Shown: in pieces, positions 35,050 through 47,381 of the stretch
Layout of the letters: every line of letters begins with the position of its first letter
Position numbering within the stretch: position 1 is the first letter of the stretch
Assembly: GCA_022478985.1 (NCBI GenBank)
Contig: JAKSZP010004226.1
Location: 51,648 to 115,647 of the forward strand
Source of the DNA: Massospora cicadina
Lineage: Eukaryota; Entomophthoromycota; Entomophthoromycetes; Entomophthorales; Entomophthoraceae
Length of the DNA: 64,000 nucleotides
Direction: 5' to 3'
Position numbers and translations under genes: made by a program
Notes under the pieces: generated by a model
Told to the model about the DNA's origin: nothing
Databases searched by the model: none
Seen by the model: only the letters and a program-made list of their open reading frames with translations

Positions 35050-38000
35050 AGAGTAAAACCTTTCTTTCACCGCTAAATTTTAATTTTTCATTTACAATCA
35101 CCAAGAATTTAGCCTTTTAAAATCTAATGACAATTATGGTAAAGTCCATTGAAAGCTCCTCTGACGCTTCAGAATTTATTAAAGTGAACCCCAAATCTCA
35201 GAACCCTCAGTTGCCAACTTGTGTATCAACCCATACCACAGCTTCTAGATGTCAATTGAAAAATTAGATTCCAATTAACATTCATCAACCCACAGCGAGC
35301 TCATGAATGATCCTAACACTGTACAGCCTAACTCAGTCAACTCTATGTTGACTAAGGTAAACCAATCAGTGTGCCCACCTTATAGCGTATTCAACATTTT
35401 AACCTTGACAGTAAGAATTACTACCACTTCCAATACAGCACAGGTGGTTTGTATGGCTTTTCCAACAGCCATCTCTTTAGAAATCAACCAAAGCGCTCAA
35501 ACTGAATTGATGTTAACTTGTCAAATCAGTTTGCCATCATGTTCAACAAAATAAAACCAAATTTTAGCTGTAACCATCAGAAAAGCCAATCAACCAGCTG
35601 AACATCCTCACTTAGCCAGCATATGCTGACTTTCAGATGATGTCTGGAGGAATAGAATGGTTTGAAAATGAACCTGGATCTACCAATCAATTGACAGAAA
35701 ATAAACTATAACAGGTAAGCCCAACCAACCACCAAAATTTGAGTACCAATTGGGAAGTCCCAGTAGGTGCCAAACCCCAATTTCAAAGAGGTTCTGGCGC
35801 CTCCATCTAAGTTTCCCTCCAATGGGGAATCAATTAAACTAGAATTTTAGTTTAAAAATTAAATTTAAACAAAATAAGTGAGTTAAGGTTGTCTCAAGTG
35901 TGGCAGAAAAAACCAGTGCCTGAAGCACTTTTACCATTGACCCATGTGAATCTGCTTTCATAGCTGAAGTGAGGTAGAGATGGTTTGAAACTTGCTCACA
36001 ACGTGCGCTCCTTTAATCCACTATTGCTCAGATGGTTAGAGTCCACTATGGGCATAACCCTTTCAAGTTTACAGGAAACATTTTAAGAATTATTTCAAAG
36101 AATTAGTGAGTCTTTCCAGCTAATACCATCATTCATGAAGTAGTGGAAAGCTACTAGATTGTATGAGGTCTAAAACAGCAGCTGATGCAGACTGTGCAAC
36201 ATCTGCTACAATTGAAATTTGAATGGCTCTCTTCACATATCTTATACCTGCTCTATCTTCTAAAAATTTCCTATGTGCCTTTTTTAACCTCCCAACTACA
36301 GGGGACCCAGAATACCTAAAGCTTGCACTTCATTGCAGTTTGATGGAATTTGGATTTGTTTTAATGGTAGACCTTTGTGCACCATCCTATTATGCCCCAA
36401 CCCAGCAGGCTTGTAATGATAGAGCATTGTTTATACCTTACTACATGGTGTCTCACAAGTTGGAGGTTATCCCACATGTCTTAGTCAATGGATCTTATCC
36501 TGAACTCTTCTTAGTTGAGCCCGACCAAGATTAACCCCACTGCTCATGGTAAAATACTTTGCGCTACCTGTATGATGATTTCACTGCTCATAAGCAAGCT
36601 CTTTCATCCAGTGCACAAGTCTCTGTGACGGGTGAGGAACGCTCCCACACATCAGTGGCGGCAATCCATCAACCAACCCATTGCGTACTGGTACAGGATC
36701 TAACTCTCACTGTTCTTCATGTGGCAGTTGGTAAGGCACAGCTAGTAGCTCAGCAATACTCCCTTAGTGCTTTAAAACCCTCTTTCTTTTGACACCACTT
36801 CTAAGTTACCAGCCCCTTTACCAGCAAGAAATAAATGCAAATCTTCTTCTCATCAACCAGTACAGAGGAAGCCAGCCCAGTAGCTGCATCTAAAACTAAA
36901 TTGGCATCACAAATAACCCAGATAGTGGGCAGGTATGGTTTACCCCAATTTGAGGCAGATTTTCTAAGTCATTGAACCACCACCATCTAATGGCTTACAA
37001 CTCATACTTTATTTCCATACTGAAGGAAGTGCCTATAAACTCTTGTACTTCAGATGATACCCAAATGTAGAAGTTCATAGAGCACCTCCAGAATGCTCCC
37101 TTGCAAAGCTGTGGGGTAAGTCTCAGGCTAGCTTACAGGCTCCTCAGTCCCTTATACTCAGAATAATCACCATCCTCCTTGTCAATATGATCAGATTACC
37201 ACTAAGAATCAAGCTCAAGGACATAAATGAGCACCTTTACAGATGAAGGTTTAATCCCGTTAACCCCCAGTATATGGAGGGGAAAAACTATGAGACCCCA
37301 AAGGGGCAACCTGACCCTGCGGTCCATTAACTCTAATGGTCTGCGGGATTACAAGTTGAGAGCTTGTTTACTCTGCAACTTCAGGTCAACTGATGTAGTT
37401 ATTGCAGCTTTTTGGAACCCCATGTCCCCCTGAAATAGAAGCATGGAATGGCCAATTTGGAGGTAACTTTGGTTGGACAGACCATGTAGCCCTCATAATC
37501 CTCAACTCTTTATGAAAGCCCACCATTTTTCAAAATTCCTTGATGGTCACCTCATCTTATCTAAGTTATTAACTTAGTGTTCTCTTTCTTTATAGCAAGT
37601 ATATACCTGTCAAATGCAGGCCTGGAACAAGATCAGCTTTTACAAGAACTTAAGCTGCTACAACTTCCATGTAACACAGTGCTATGGGTGATTAAACACT
37701 CCATTAAGTTTCATGTGTGACACCCTTCCACATGACATACAGAAATGATGAGGCACTGCTCAGCTTCGGGATTTCCTAAGGTTAAGCGGATTCACTAATG
37801 CCCTCACCCTCAGCATCTGGTTTTGGCTTTATGTCTCACAATCAGTATGCAGGTCAGGAATTTAGATCTGCTTAATGGATTATATGACATGAGTTGGCCC
37901 CATGATAATTGGTTGTATTACCTCTCCCATGATTTGTGTTAACACTATAAGTGATCACAGATCTCTTAAAGTGATTTTTCAATCATATTAAGACCTTCAT

Positions 38001-40200
38001 GGAGGTTTTGTTCAAATATTGCTCCAGGGCTCCTGAACAACCAGTTCACAAAAGAGAAGATCAATATGGTCATTTGTGATTATAATTCACTGGACTCACC
38101 TTATTTGCAAACTTTTCAAGATAATTGGGAAGAGACAAAGGCAAAGATCCAAAGGGTGGTCTAAAACTGTGTTAAAGCTTGATTGACAGTGGCCTGTGCC
38201 AAAGTAAGATGTGATGAAGCCAGAATGTGGCAACTTTAAAGAATTGCCAACCAACGCTTTCTCCTCAATGGTTGGAAGCTTAAGAAGAGGCTTAAGAGAT
38301 GTACCGCCTTGAACTCACTGAACAAGAAGAAAGGGCAACTAATCACCATGCTCAAGGTACTATGCCCATTGGGAACAGCATACCCGATTCTTTCAAAAGC
38401 AAATGGCTCTCTCAAAGGTTTGGGAGATTACAGCTCTTGTGATGGGGAATGCCTATCACCACAGTTAAGGAGAAAATTACTCATGAAATTCATTGCTACT
38501 ACTCAAACCTATTCCAATCTTCTTGGGTTGACCCTTCAGATGTTCACGATTTTGTTAGGTGAACAACAGAGGTTCCAGTAGACCCTCAGCGGAGGAGGAA
38601 CTTTAAGTGCCAGTTACTTGTAAAGAGTTTATGGAAAATGCTCTGGTCCCCTCACCTAAAGACTCCAGGCCTGGAGGGCTTTTCATTTAAAGTATACCTT
38701 ACAGACCCTGTGCCAGTGATGAAGGATCTTCAGGCCCTCTTCTCAACCCTTCTGGATGAAGGGGTTTAAATGAATCAAGGTGCTTGATTACTGTCCTAGT
38801 TCACAAAAAATCGAGCTGAAAGGATCTCATAAAATGGTAACCCATATTACTTATTGATATGGATCATAAGCTTTTTACTAAGTTTCTAGGAAACCTTATT
38901 ATAAAATGGGCATCACCCTCCTTAACTCCACTCAGAATGGTATCATTATGGGGAAGGCATTGTGGAATAACTACAATGAACTTCATGCGACCCTAGTATC
39001 CAACTCCTCTCTCACTCAAGGTTTTATGGTGCTTTTAAATATGTAGAATACATGATTGTGTCACCTGAAAGTATCTTGACGCTTTTATCTTACGCTTTCA
39101 CATACCATTAAAAGCTAGGAGATGGATCTTGGCGCTCTTCAACCATCTTCACACCAAAGTACTATATCCAATGGGCTTTATAGAGGCAGTAAAGGTTGAA
39201 CAAGGTCTCAGTCAATGGAATCCACTAATACCAATCCTATTTAAAATAACTCTAGATCCACTCCTCGCCCTGCTCAGGAATATCTGGAGGGTATCCAGGT
39301 TCTGGATAAAGCCAAACATACGCTATAGCTTTTGATGATTATGCAGCTGTTGCAATGGGCTTCAAGGAGGACATAAATTGCACAATGGTAGCCTTCAACA
39401 ACTACTTTAAATCATTAAATGCAAAAGTTATACCTTGAACTAAATTTATACAAGCTGACAAGCCATTTTTTCTACCCCATTTGGCTTATAACTTACCCTC
39501 AGTACCTTTTGCAAGCTAGATTTCCTCAACTCCTACCAGGAGGTTGCAATCAAGGACAACGGGGACCATATACTGGAAGAAATTAATTTCAGAATAATAA
39601 GTTGTAATTAGCGCCAAATTACCCCACATAAACGATCTTAGATGGCAGGTGTATTTATGCTGTCAAAGGTGTTGTTCCTTGCTCGCATCTGCCCATTTAC
39701 AGATAGCTTCTATTCAAGGTTTGATGTTATACTCTGGAGCTGGATTTGGGGATCCAACCACACACCTAATGCCATGACAACAATATCATGACCCCAGCGC
39801 AAAGGGGGCTTGGGGCTTCTATATACCAGGGCCCATGCCACCTCAATATTGAATAAATTCCCTAGACCCGTTATCTGCTGGTAAAATATTCTAATGCCTC
39901 AGTGGGCTCTGGCAATATGTCAAGAAATATCAGCTTCCCTGGACTCCCTAGAGCCTCATTAACAGCAGTTAAAGAATGGTTAATAAACCATCCATGTTAT
40001 CATCTTAAACCATCCTCAAGAATATACTGAAAAAAGTTCCTCATGGCCCTCAAGCAGGTAGGTGTGCATTTATACCACGCTTTCCCATACAGAAAAAGTG
40101 GACCTGGCATTGTCCCTCACTGAAACACCCTGGTTCACAATGAAAGGATTGTTCATTTCTGACATAACCCAATATACTGCCTCCAATTTGGCCCCTGCTC
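35050..40200 (+). pseudogene. Old decayed LINE-A copy, 3' end removed at the Gypsy-A junction
   Basis: Collinear with the copy at 10,142-16,205. ORF1 core at about 36,040-36,530 (YGHNP, LKLALHCSLMEFGFVLMVD); endonuclease start at 37,280-37,430 (LTLRSINSNGLRDYKLRA); region of LLGDFN at 37,680; RT at about 38,640-39,350 (GLSQWNPLIPILFKITLDPL; FADD reads FDDYA); C-terminal part to about 40,190 (YHAFPYRKSGPG region). Stops are frequent and of all three kinds. The sequence ends abruptly at the Gypsy-A LTR, and the missing LINE 3' part is not found beyond 47,381. Confidence 0.85.
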
Positions 40201-41025
40201 TGTTGAGGAATTGACTGGACCTAATTGTCAGATATTTGATATCAATGATTATGGTTCAGGTGTATCCTAAGTATCTGAACTTGGGACTTGCAGCCTAGCA
40301 ATTTCACTTAATTATATTTGACTATGATGACATGGGCTCAAGGGCTTTGTTGGTTAGGTCAAACTTAAATTTAAGTTTTGATTTAATGACTTGGGCATGT
40401 GGGCTTTGTTGGTCTATGTCAAAATTAGTTTTTAATGTCAGTCAAGTTTTTGATCAAATTAATTACTAATTAGTGATATGAATCACCTTGGTATGTGCTG
40501 CCAATTGCATGTGAAAGTGAATTGGTTCAGCTATTTTGAAGATATGTATGAAACGCCATCTCAAGAATGATGATGGTGTTTACTCTGACTCTGAGGCTGA
40601 GCATGATGCCCTGAGTCAAAGTATTTGTAGACGTCCTTACAAACTTTTTATGTGGCCAAGGGCCACTGAAAGTAAGGCGTCATGGGTAAGATGTGGTTAA
40701 CATCAAACCCTATAAATAACCCTTGCATTTACACTAATAAAGACATCCTTTAACTTCTGGATTAAGTTTATAATTTATCTTATAAACTTTTTGCGTTATC
40801 ACTTTATTTTATATTAAAGTCAATTTTCACTTGGGATCAGTAGGATCAGGGCAGCGTGCCATCGTCCAAGTGAAATGACTGGGTATACAATTGAAGTATT
40901 ACCAAAAAGCTATATCATAAATTTAAAGCACCATCCTGTCTATTGTCCTCACACAATAGATGCTTGAAGCTGCAGTTTCCACCAAACAATGAACCAGCCA
41001 TCAGGCGAAGCCCAAATCTTCAACA
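40201..41025 (+). repeat. Gypsy-A 5' LTR
   Basis: An 825-bp LTR with TATAAATAACC at 40,711 and AATAAAG at about 40,736 as promoter and poly(A) candidates. About 16 substitutions and one indel separate it from the 3' LTR by eye; most are transitions, with several TG/CA mirror pairs. Confidence 0.95.
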
Positions 41026-42327
41026 ATGGCGCTCATGGCTGGGACCGCAGATGGTGACCAGTATCAACGTTTGAGCGACCAAATTTCGCAGATGAAGGAT
41101 GAATACACCAGAAAAATCAATGATCTCAATGATGATCTTGACGCTATTAATGAGGCAAACAATAACCTCCATGGAGAACTAAACCAGTGCAAGAAGGCAA
41201 TAAAGGAAAAGGACCAAGTGATTTCCACCTTGCAGCTACAAGCTACTAGCCTGAATGAGGAAATTGCAAAATTAAAATTAAAAAACCGAAATTGTGCCCA
41301 TTGGGAAAATGAAATCAATGAGCAGATTTGAACTCTGGATGGCGGGCGTTGTCAGTGTGCTACACCACATTTGACTGAAAATTCTTCTGAATATTATGAG
41401 GATGAAGCTTCAGAAATAACCACCAAAACAGACGCTGGGCCACGCTGACAACTGCCTAGCAAAATGGTTGCTTTGGCCAACCCTATCACCTCAAACTGGG
41501 ATATGATGCCCCAACGCCCTAGCACGTCTGACTCTAGTCAACCTAGAAATAATCGTGATAACCAGGAATGGGGAAGCAATAATTATAAACCAGCAAACCT
41601 GCCAGCCTTTGACAAGAATGGAAGTATTACCACCTTCATCAAACGTTTTGAAATGGCTATGCATGGGGCCAGCGACTGCAACAAAGCAGCCACCATGATC
41701 AACTGCTTGGATGAGTGGAGCATTGAGTTGATTATGCCTCACATCAATGAAAATCCAACATATGCTGAAGTCAAGGAGGCCGTGCTTCATGAATTTGGAG
41801 GTCCAGAACGGATGTCGACCAGAAAATCCAAGTTTATGAACATCAGCTTTAAGAAAGATGAAGCAATTGATGAGTTTGTGGATTGATTCTATTGCAAAGC
41901 TCAAGTTCTCTTAGGCGCGTGGGCCATGGTCAATTTTGATGCCAAGATTGCACTAGAGCATGCAGTAGAACCTTACCCTAATCTATCCAACACTCTATTG
42001 CCTGCTTTCGTGCAGAACCTTGCAACATCTGAATTGGTCGACTATTTATGCAGATGCTCAAAAAATTATGGCCCTCCTAATACTGGTTACAGATTGGGAA
42101 CCACTACCCTTGCTGGAAAGTCCTTCAAAACCAATAAGAAGACTGACAACCCATGGCCATTGAGTGAAATTACTTGCTTTAATTGCCAACGTAAAGGTCA
42201 CTATGCTTCCCAATGCCATCAGAGAAATGTCAACATAGTCCTTCCTGATACCGTGCAGGAGGAGGAAAAGAACAAGCACAATAGATGTGGGATGCTCTAT
42301 TGTGCCTACAACACCAGTCCCACCTGA
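41026..42327 (+). pseudogene. Gypsy-A Gag (coiled coil, capsid-like domain, CCHC knuckle), three TGA stops
   Basis: One continuous frame from the ATG directly at the LTR edge, broken by TGA at 41,329, 41,446 and 41,884. Residues about 10-90 are heptad-rich (QISQMKDEYTRKINDL, LQLQATSLNEEIAKLKL), predicted coiled coil. The capsid-like part is at about 41,600-41,900 (LPAFDKNGSITTFIKRFEMAM, RKSKFMNISFKKDEAIDEFV). The zinc knuckle CFNCQRKGHYASQC is at 42,175-42,216. Each stop fits a decayed CGA arginine codon. The first codons overlap the position where a primer-binding site is expected. Confidence 0.88.
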
Positions 42328-42415
42328 TTGATACAAAAATAATGCCCATGGGGCCTCATTTGACAATGAAATCAGTTCTATTTTAATATCAAATGAAGAT
42401 TCCCCAAATGTACAT

Positions 42416-45400
42416 GTGGTAACTCGCTCCCAGAGTAAGGTTGTCACACCTGAAGTCTCTGAGGTAGTCGCTAAACCCTATGTGCAACAAATACTTGAGA
42501 ATATTCCAGCTGATGGGCCAAGCAATGCATCAGATACCCCAAGCCTGAAAGGGGTCAATATAGCAATGCCAATTGACACATTCATCAATGAATGTCCCAG
42601 TATTGGGAATACTCTGAAGCACACTCTTAACTCCTTGGACTCTTCCCATATTCATTTAGTAAACTCTATTGATTCTTACTATTCTGAGTGCACTTACGTG
42701 GATATCCTAGTCAACAAGGTTAAAGTTGTAGCTATTGTTGATAGCGGAGCACCTGTAAACATTGTTTCTATGAAGCTGGTTAAGAAATTGAAAATAGCTC
42801 TGGACATTGACCATCATCAAGAATATGGGACCGCAGGCCTTAACAGCACTAAGAGTGAAGGAGCTTACAGCGCCTTGCCATTGCGATTTGGAGCTTTGGT
42901 AGTTGCCTGCACCCGCTATAGTGCTTCCAAACGCCAATTATGACATATTAATTGGAACTAGTTTTTTAAGGACCTATGGGATCTCATGCAATTTTAAGGA
43001 AAACATCTTGATGATATTGGGCCAATCGCTTCCAATTTATTACTCTTGCAATGATATGAAGCCCACAAGCTGTTGTAGAAATTTTATCAATATATCTTAT
43101 GCTGATGGGATAATACCAGTAGGGTATATTCAGAGGGGGAATCAAAGTCGCCCCATGCCAACTTCCATAAATGAAAATTGAGGAATACCGCTATGTGTGA
43201 ATAAGGATGTGACAATAGCTCCAGGCCATCAACTGGTTATGAGAACTGGGACCACACTGGATATTCCAGAAGGACTGTATGGGGAGGTTGTACCCCTGTG
43301 GCATCATTCTCCAATGGAACCTAGTGTGGCGCCTGGAATACTTATACTGGGGCATGGAGAGATTGATGTCTTACTAGCAAATTTGACCAGCTGAAATATT
43401 AAGGTCAAGAAATTTCAAGTAGTCGCTTTTGTGCACCTACTTCTGAGGGATGAGTTAATATCAGCTGTCAAATTTGGTGATTTATCTGAGTTTGGCTTAC
43501 CAACCCAAGCCCTTGGGGCACATGTGGTAATACCCTGAGAATGTTCACTGGATTATTGGAACAACAGAAGGATGAAGCACTAGAGTTGTTTGAACGATAC
43601 TCCAAAATTTTTGCCAAAGATGACCAAGATTTAGGTTGTGCAAAAGGAGTTCAGCATTTTGTGGATACTGGGGATCATATGCCTATTAGAATGAGGCCAA
43701 TTTGGCGCCCCAGGGCCAGTGACAAAATAGTTGGTGAAGAGCTAGACAAATTGCTGAAAAATGGAATGATAGTGCCATCCAAAAGCCCGTGGGCCAGCCC
43801 CATTTTAATTGTAAAGAAGAAAGATGGCAGCAATTGAGTTGTGATTGATTATTGACGCCTCAATGCCATTACAAAAAAGGATTCATATCCGTTGCCCAGA
43901 ATTGATGATGCTCTGGACCGCCTAGGAGGGGCGAAGTACTTTACTGCAATGGACCTCATCTCCAGATATTGGCAAATTGAGTTGCCACCAGAGGAGCAGG
44001 AAAAGTGCGCGATGATTGCTGCTCAAGGGCTTTTTCAACTGACACGCATGCCCCAGGGGCTGTGTAATGCTCCGGCAACCTTTCAGCGCGCAATGGACAT
44101 GATCTTGGGGGACCTTAAATTGTCCTGCGTTCTGGTGTACCTGGATGACATCAATGTCTTTTTGCAAACGTTTTCTGAACATCTGGAGCACCTTGAACAA
44201 GTGTTCAAATGACTGTTGAAGGCCAATCTGAAGATAAAACCTAGAAAATGCCAATTCTTTAAAGAACAATTGGAATACCTTGGGTTCATCATTGATTCCA
44301 AGGGCTTGCAGCCTCAGCCTCAAAAGGTGGAGGCGATTAACAATATGCAACCTCTGATGAGTATGAGAGATGTTCAAGTGTTCTTAGGCATGGTAGGATA
44401 CTATCAAAGATTTGTGGAAGGGTTTGCAAAGATTGCTGAGCCTCTATTCCACTTACTACAAGGAGGAGTTCATTTTTGCTGGGCAGAGGAATGCCAACAA
44501 GCCTTTGAGGCTTTGAAAAACAAAATGAGCTTGGCGCCTATCCTCTGATATCCCAATTTCAGCAAGCCTTTTATCATACAAACTGACGCCTCATTGACTG
44601 CAATTGGTGGTGTGCTATTGCAGATTGGGGATGATGGCGAGGAGCATCCAGTCGCTTATTGCAGCAGGATGCTGAATAAGCATGAGCATAATTATATGGT
44701 GACTGAAAGAGAATGCCTGGCTGTCATCTATGCTTGTAAAAAATTTTCAGGTTTACATTCATGGCACCAAATTTCAAGTAGTAACGGATCACAGCTCATT
44801 ATGATGGCTCCACAATCTCAAGGAACCTGAAGGATGGTTAGCCCGCTGGGCTCTGAAATTACAAGTGTACAATTATGAAATTATTCATAGAGCTGGAGTG
44901 GCCCATCAAAATGCAGATGGACTATTGCGACTTCCCATTGTAGCTGTCCTGAGCAATTTGGCCTGATGAGCTTCATGAAAAAATGATTAACTGAACATAT
45001 GGAGATGAGCCACCCAAAGTTCAAAAAGTGATTGAGAAAGCATTAATTGACACCAAATATTGAGATGGAGTTTTATACAAACTTAAGCCTGATGGACAAC
45101 GTCAAATCTTTCCAAAACCTTCTGACCAAATGGAGATTATCACACAAGCACACAAGGCCATCAGACATGGGGGAATGACCAAGATGTTAGAATTAATTTG
45201 AGCCAGTTACTATTGGGATTCCATGTGATTTGATATCCAAGATGTGCTCAATAAATGTCATTCATGCCAAATTGCAAAACCTATGAAGTCAGATGTGAAA
45301 TACCATTTGATCAAACCTGACTGGGCCTGGCATACCATGTCAATTGATGTAATTGGCCCTTTGCCTGTGAGTAGCCTAGGCAACAAATACATAATTGTTG

Positions 45401-46130
45401 CTATTGACCATCTAACAAAATGGGTGGAAGCAAAAGCAATTTGAGACGTTGGGGCCCTAACTACTGCCAAGTTCATTATGGATAATATTATCTATAAGCA
45501 TGGATGCCCCCAGAAGATATTGACAGACAATGGCATGAATTTTACTGCCCAAATGGTACAATGGCTAAATGAGTTGATGTCTATCAAAGGAGTGTTGTCA
45601 ACACCATACCATCCTGAGACTAATGGTATGGTAGAGCGAGTGAATGGCACTTTAGTCAGCATTTTATGCAAAAATGCAGCCTTGGCGCCTTTGCAATGGG
45701 CAACTTCAATTAGTGCGACCATGTTTGCATACAATATTGGACACCACAGCAGCACAGGCCACTCTCATTTCAACTTTTGTATGGTAGACAGCCCGCTCTA
45801 CCTCCATTATTATACTCAGTACTCAGTTCACCTGACGCAATTAACCCAAATAACTATGTTGAGCAACTAGCGAAGACCCTAATCAAGTTGCAATTGGAAG
45901 CTTATCAAAATGTGATTAGTCAAAAAACTATTCAGAAGAGCTATGATGATGCCAAATGGGCTATGGTGAATAAGTTTAATGAAGGAGATTTAGTAGTATA
46001 TTGTGACACTCATAGCGCAGGCCGCGCACACAAACTAGCCTCGCTCTGGAAGGGTCCATTTATCATTTTGGAGAAATTGTCTGAAGATGTATATACCATT
46101 AAGGATCAAGGCGGCTGGGTTGTGAATTGA
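42416..46130 (+). pseudogene. Gypsy-A Pol: protease, RT, RNase H, integrase; TGA stops and frameshifts
   Basis: Protease VAIVDSGAPVNIVS at about 42,730. After a frameshift near 42,905, the segment ANYDILIGTSFLRTYGI. RT 43,541-44,300: PIWRPRA, SPWASPILIVKKKDG, FTAMDLISRYWQIELP, MPQGLCNAPATFQRAMD, catalytic YLDD near 44,140. RNase H 44,540-44,930: FIIQTDASLTAIGGVLLQ, VTERECLAVIYACKKF, NADGLLRLP after a frameshift near 44,750. Integrase 45,130-45,760: HHCC finger (HKAIRH, CHSC) and DDE core (SIDVIGP, LTDNGMNF, TNGMVERVNG). The C-terminal part is at 45,780-46,130. TGA stops at 43,835, 43,853, 44,210 and 44,546 lie where arginine is expected. Confidence 0.9.
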
Positions 46131-46557
46131 GTACATGCTAAGTTCCTTCACCCATATCATAAAAATAATATATATAAAATATAAAAAAATAAAAAAAATA
46201 AAAAGTAAAAAAAAAAAAAATAAAATAATTGCAAATCATATAGTTTATTTCATAGATTGATGCCTTGCAGGCATTAGAAGTAGGTATCCCCCTCTTTGGT
46301 GGGGGAGGAGAGCACAATCAAACTGAAGAAGCCTGCAATGGAATCAGAGAGATGCAGACTTCATACAAGTTCCAACTGTCTAGACCCTGATGGAGATGCG
46401 CCAAAACCCAAGAAAGCTCAGCATCAGGCATGCTGGCCTTGTCAGCTTAGGGAAGGCTATTGAGATGACATTTGAACTTTGAGGAAGGTGAAGAGTTAGA
46501 CAGTGTGACCCAGGAAGAAGGGTATCCGCCACTTATATCCAGTCAAGGCAGGGGAAG
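46131..46557 (+). other. Gypsy-A 3' leader with A-rich tract and polypurine tract
   Basis: Contains an A/T simple-sequence run at about 46,160-46,228 just after the Pol end, a short GC-richer spacer, and the purine tract GGCAGGGGAAG at the LTR edge, the likely plus-strand primer. Confidence 0.7.
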
Positions 46558-47381
46558 TGTTGAGGAATTGACTGGACCTAATCATCAGATATTTGATATC
46601 AACAATTATGGTTCAGGTGTATCCTAAGTATCTGAACTTGGGACTTGCGGCCTAGCAATTTCACTTAATTATATTTGACTATGATGACATGGGCTCAAGG
46701 GCTTTGTTGGTTAGATCAAACTTAAATTTAAGTTTTGATTTAATGACTTGGGCATGTGGGCTTTGTTGGTCTATGTCAAAATTAGTTTTTAATGTTGGTC
46801 GAGTTTTTGATCAAATTAATTACTAATTAGTGATATGAATCGCCTTGGTATGTGCTGCCAATTGCATGTGAAAGTGAATTGGTTCAGCTATTTTGAAGAC
46901 ATGTATGAAACGCCATCTCAAGAATGATGATGGTGTTTACTATGACTCTGAGGCTGAGTATGATGCCCTGAGTCAAAGTATTTGTAGATGTCCTTACAAA
47001 CTTTTTATGTGGCCAAGGGCCACTGAAAGTAAGGCGTCATGGGTAAGATGTGGTTAACATCAAACCCTATAAATAACCCTTGCATTTACACTAATAAAGA
47101 CATCCTTTAACTTCTGATTAAGTTTCTAATTTATCTTATAAACTTTTTGCATTATCACTTTATTTTATATTAAAGTCAATTTTCACTTGGGATCAGTAGG
47201 ATCAGGGCAGCGTGCCATCGTCCAAGTGAAATGACTGGGTATACAATTGAAGTATTACCAAAAAGCTATATCATAAATTTAAAGCACCATCCTGTCTATT
47301 GTCCTCACACAATAGATGCTTGAAGCTGCAGTTTCCACCAAACAATGAACCAGCCATCAGGCGAAGCCCAAATCTTCAACA
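46558..47381 (+). repeat. Gypsy-A 3' LTR
   Basis: An 824-bp partner of the 5' LTR, ending CTTCAACA at 47,381. The flanking ACTAT does not match the left flank TGCTC. Confidence 0.95.

Larger units (their letters stand above)
40201..47381 (+). mobile_element. Ty3/Gypsy retrotransposon family A, young copy with CpG-decay stops
   Basis: A 7.18-kb element with LTRs 40,201-41,025 and 46,558-47,381 (825 and 824 bp, TGTTGAGG...CTTCAACA, about 98% identical by eye). Gag and pol are nearly complete, with protease, RT, RNase H and integrase in Gypsy order. A purine-rich tract GGCAGGGGAAG (46,547-46,557) abuts the 3' LTR. The outer flanks differ (TGCTC on the left, ACTAT on the right), so there is no TSD. 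The in-frame stops checked are TGA at arginine positions, and a few frameshifts are present. Decayed relatives are at 7,560-9,160 and 23,461-27,115. Confidence 0.95.

Noticed and set aside
46160..46228. Poly(A) tail of a retroposon
   Set aside because: The A/T-rich run lies between the Gypsy-A Pol end and its polypurine tract, with no TSD around it; treated as simple sequence in the element.
40201..47381. TGA reassigned to an amino acid in this organism
   Set aside because: TGA marks arginine sites specifically, matching CGA decay; older copies carry TAA, TAG and TGA, and the homeobox gene ends in TGA.
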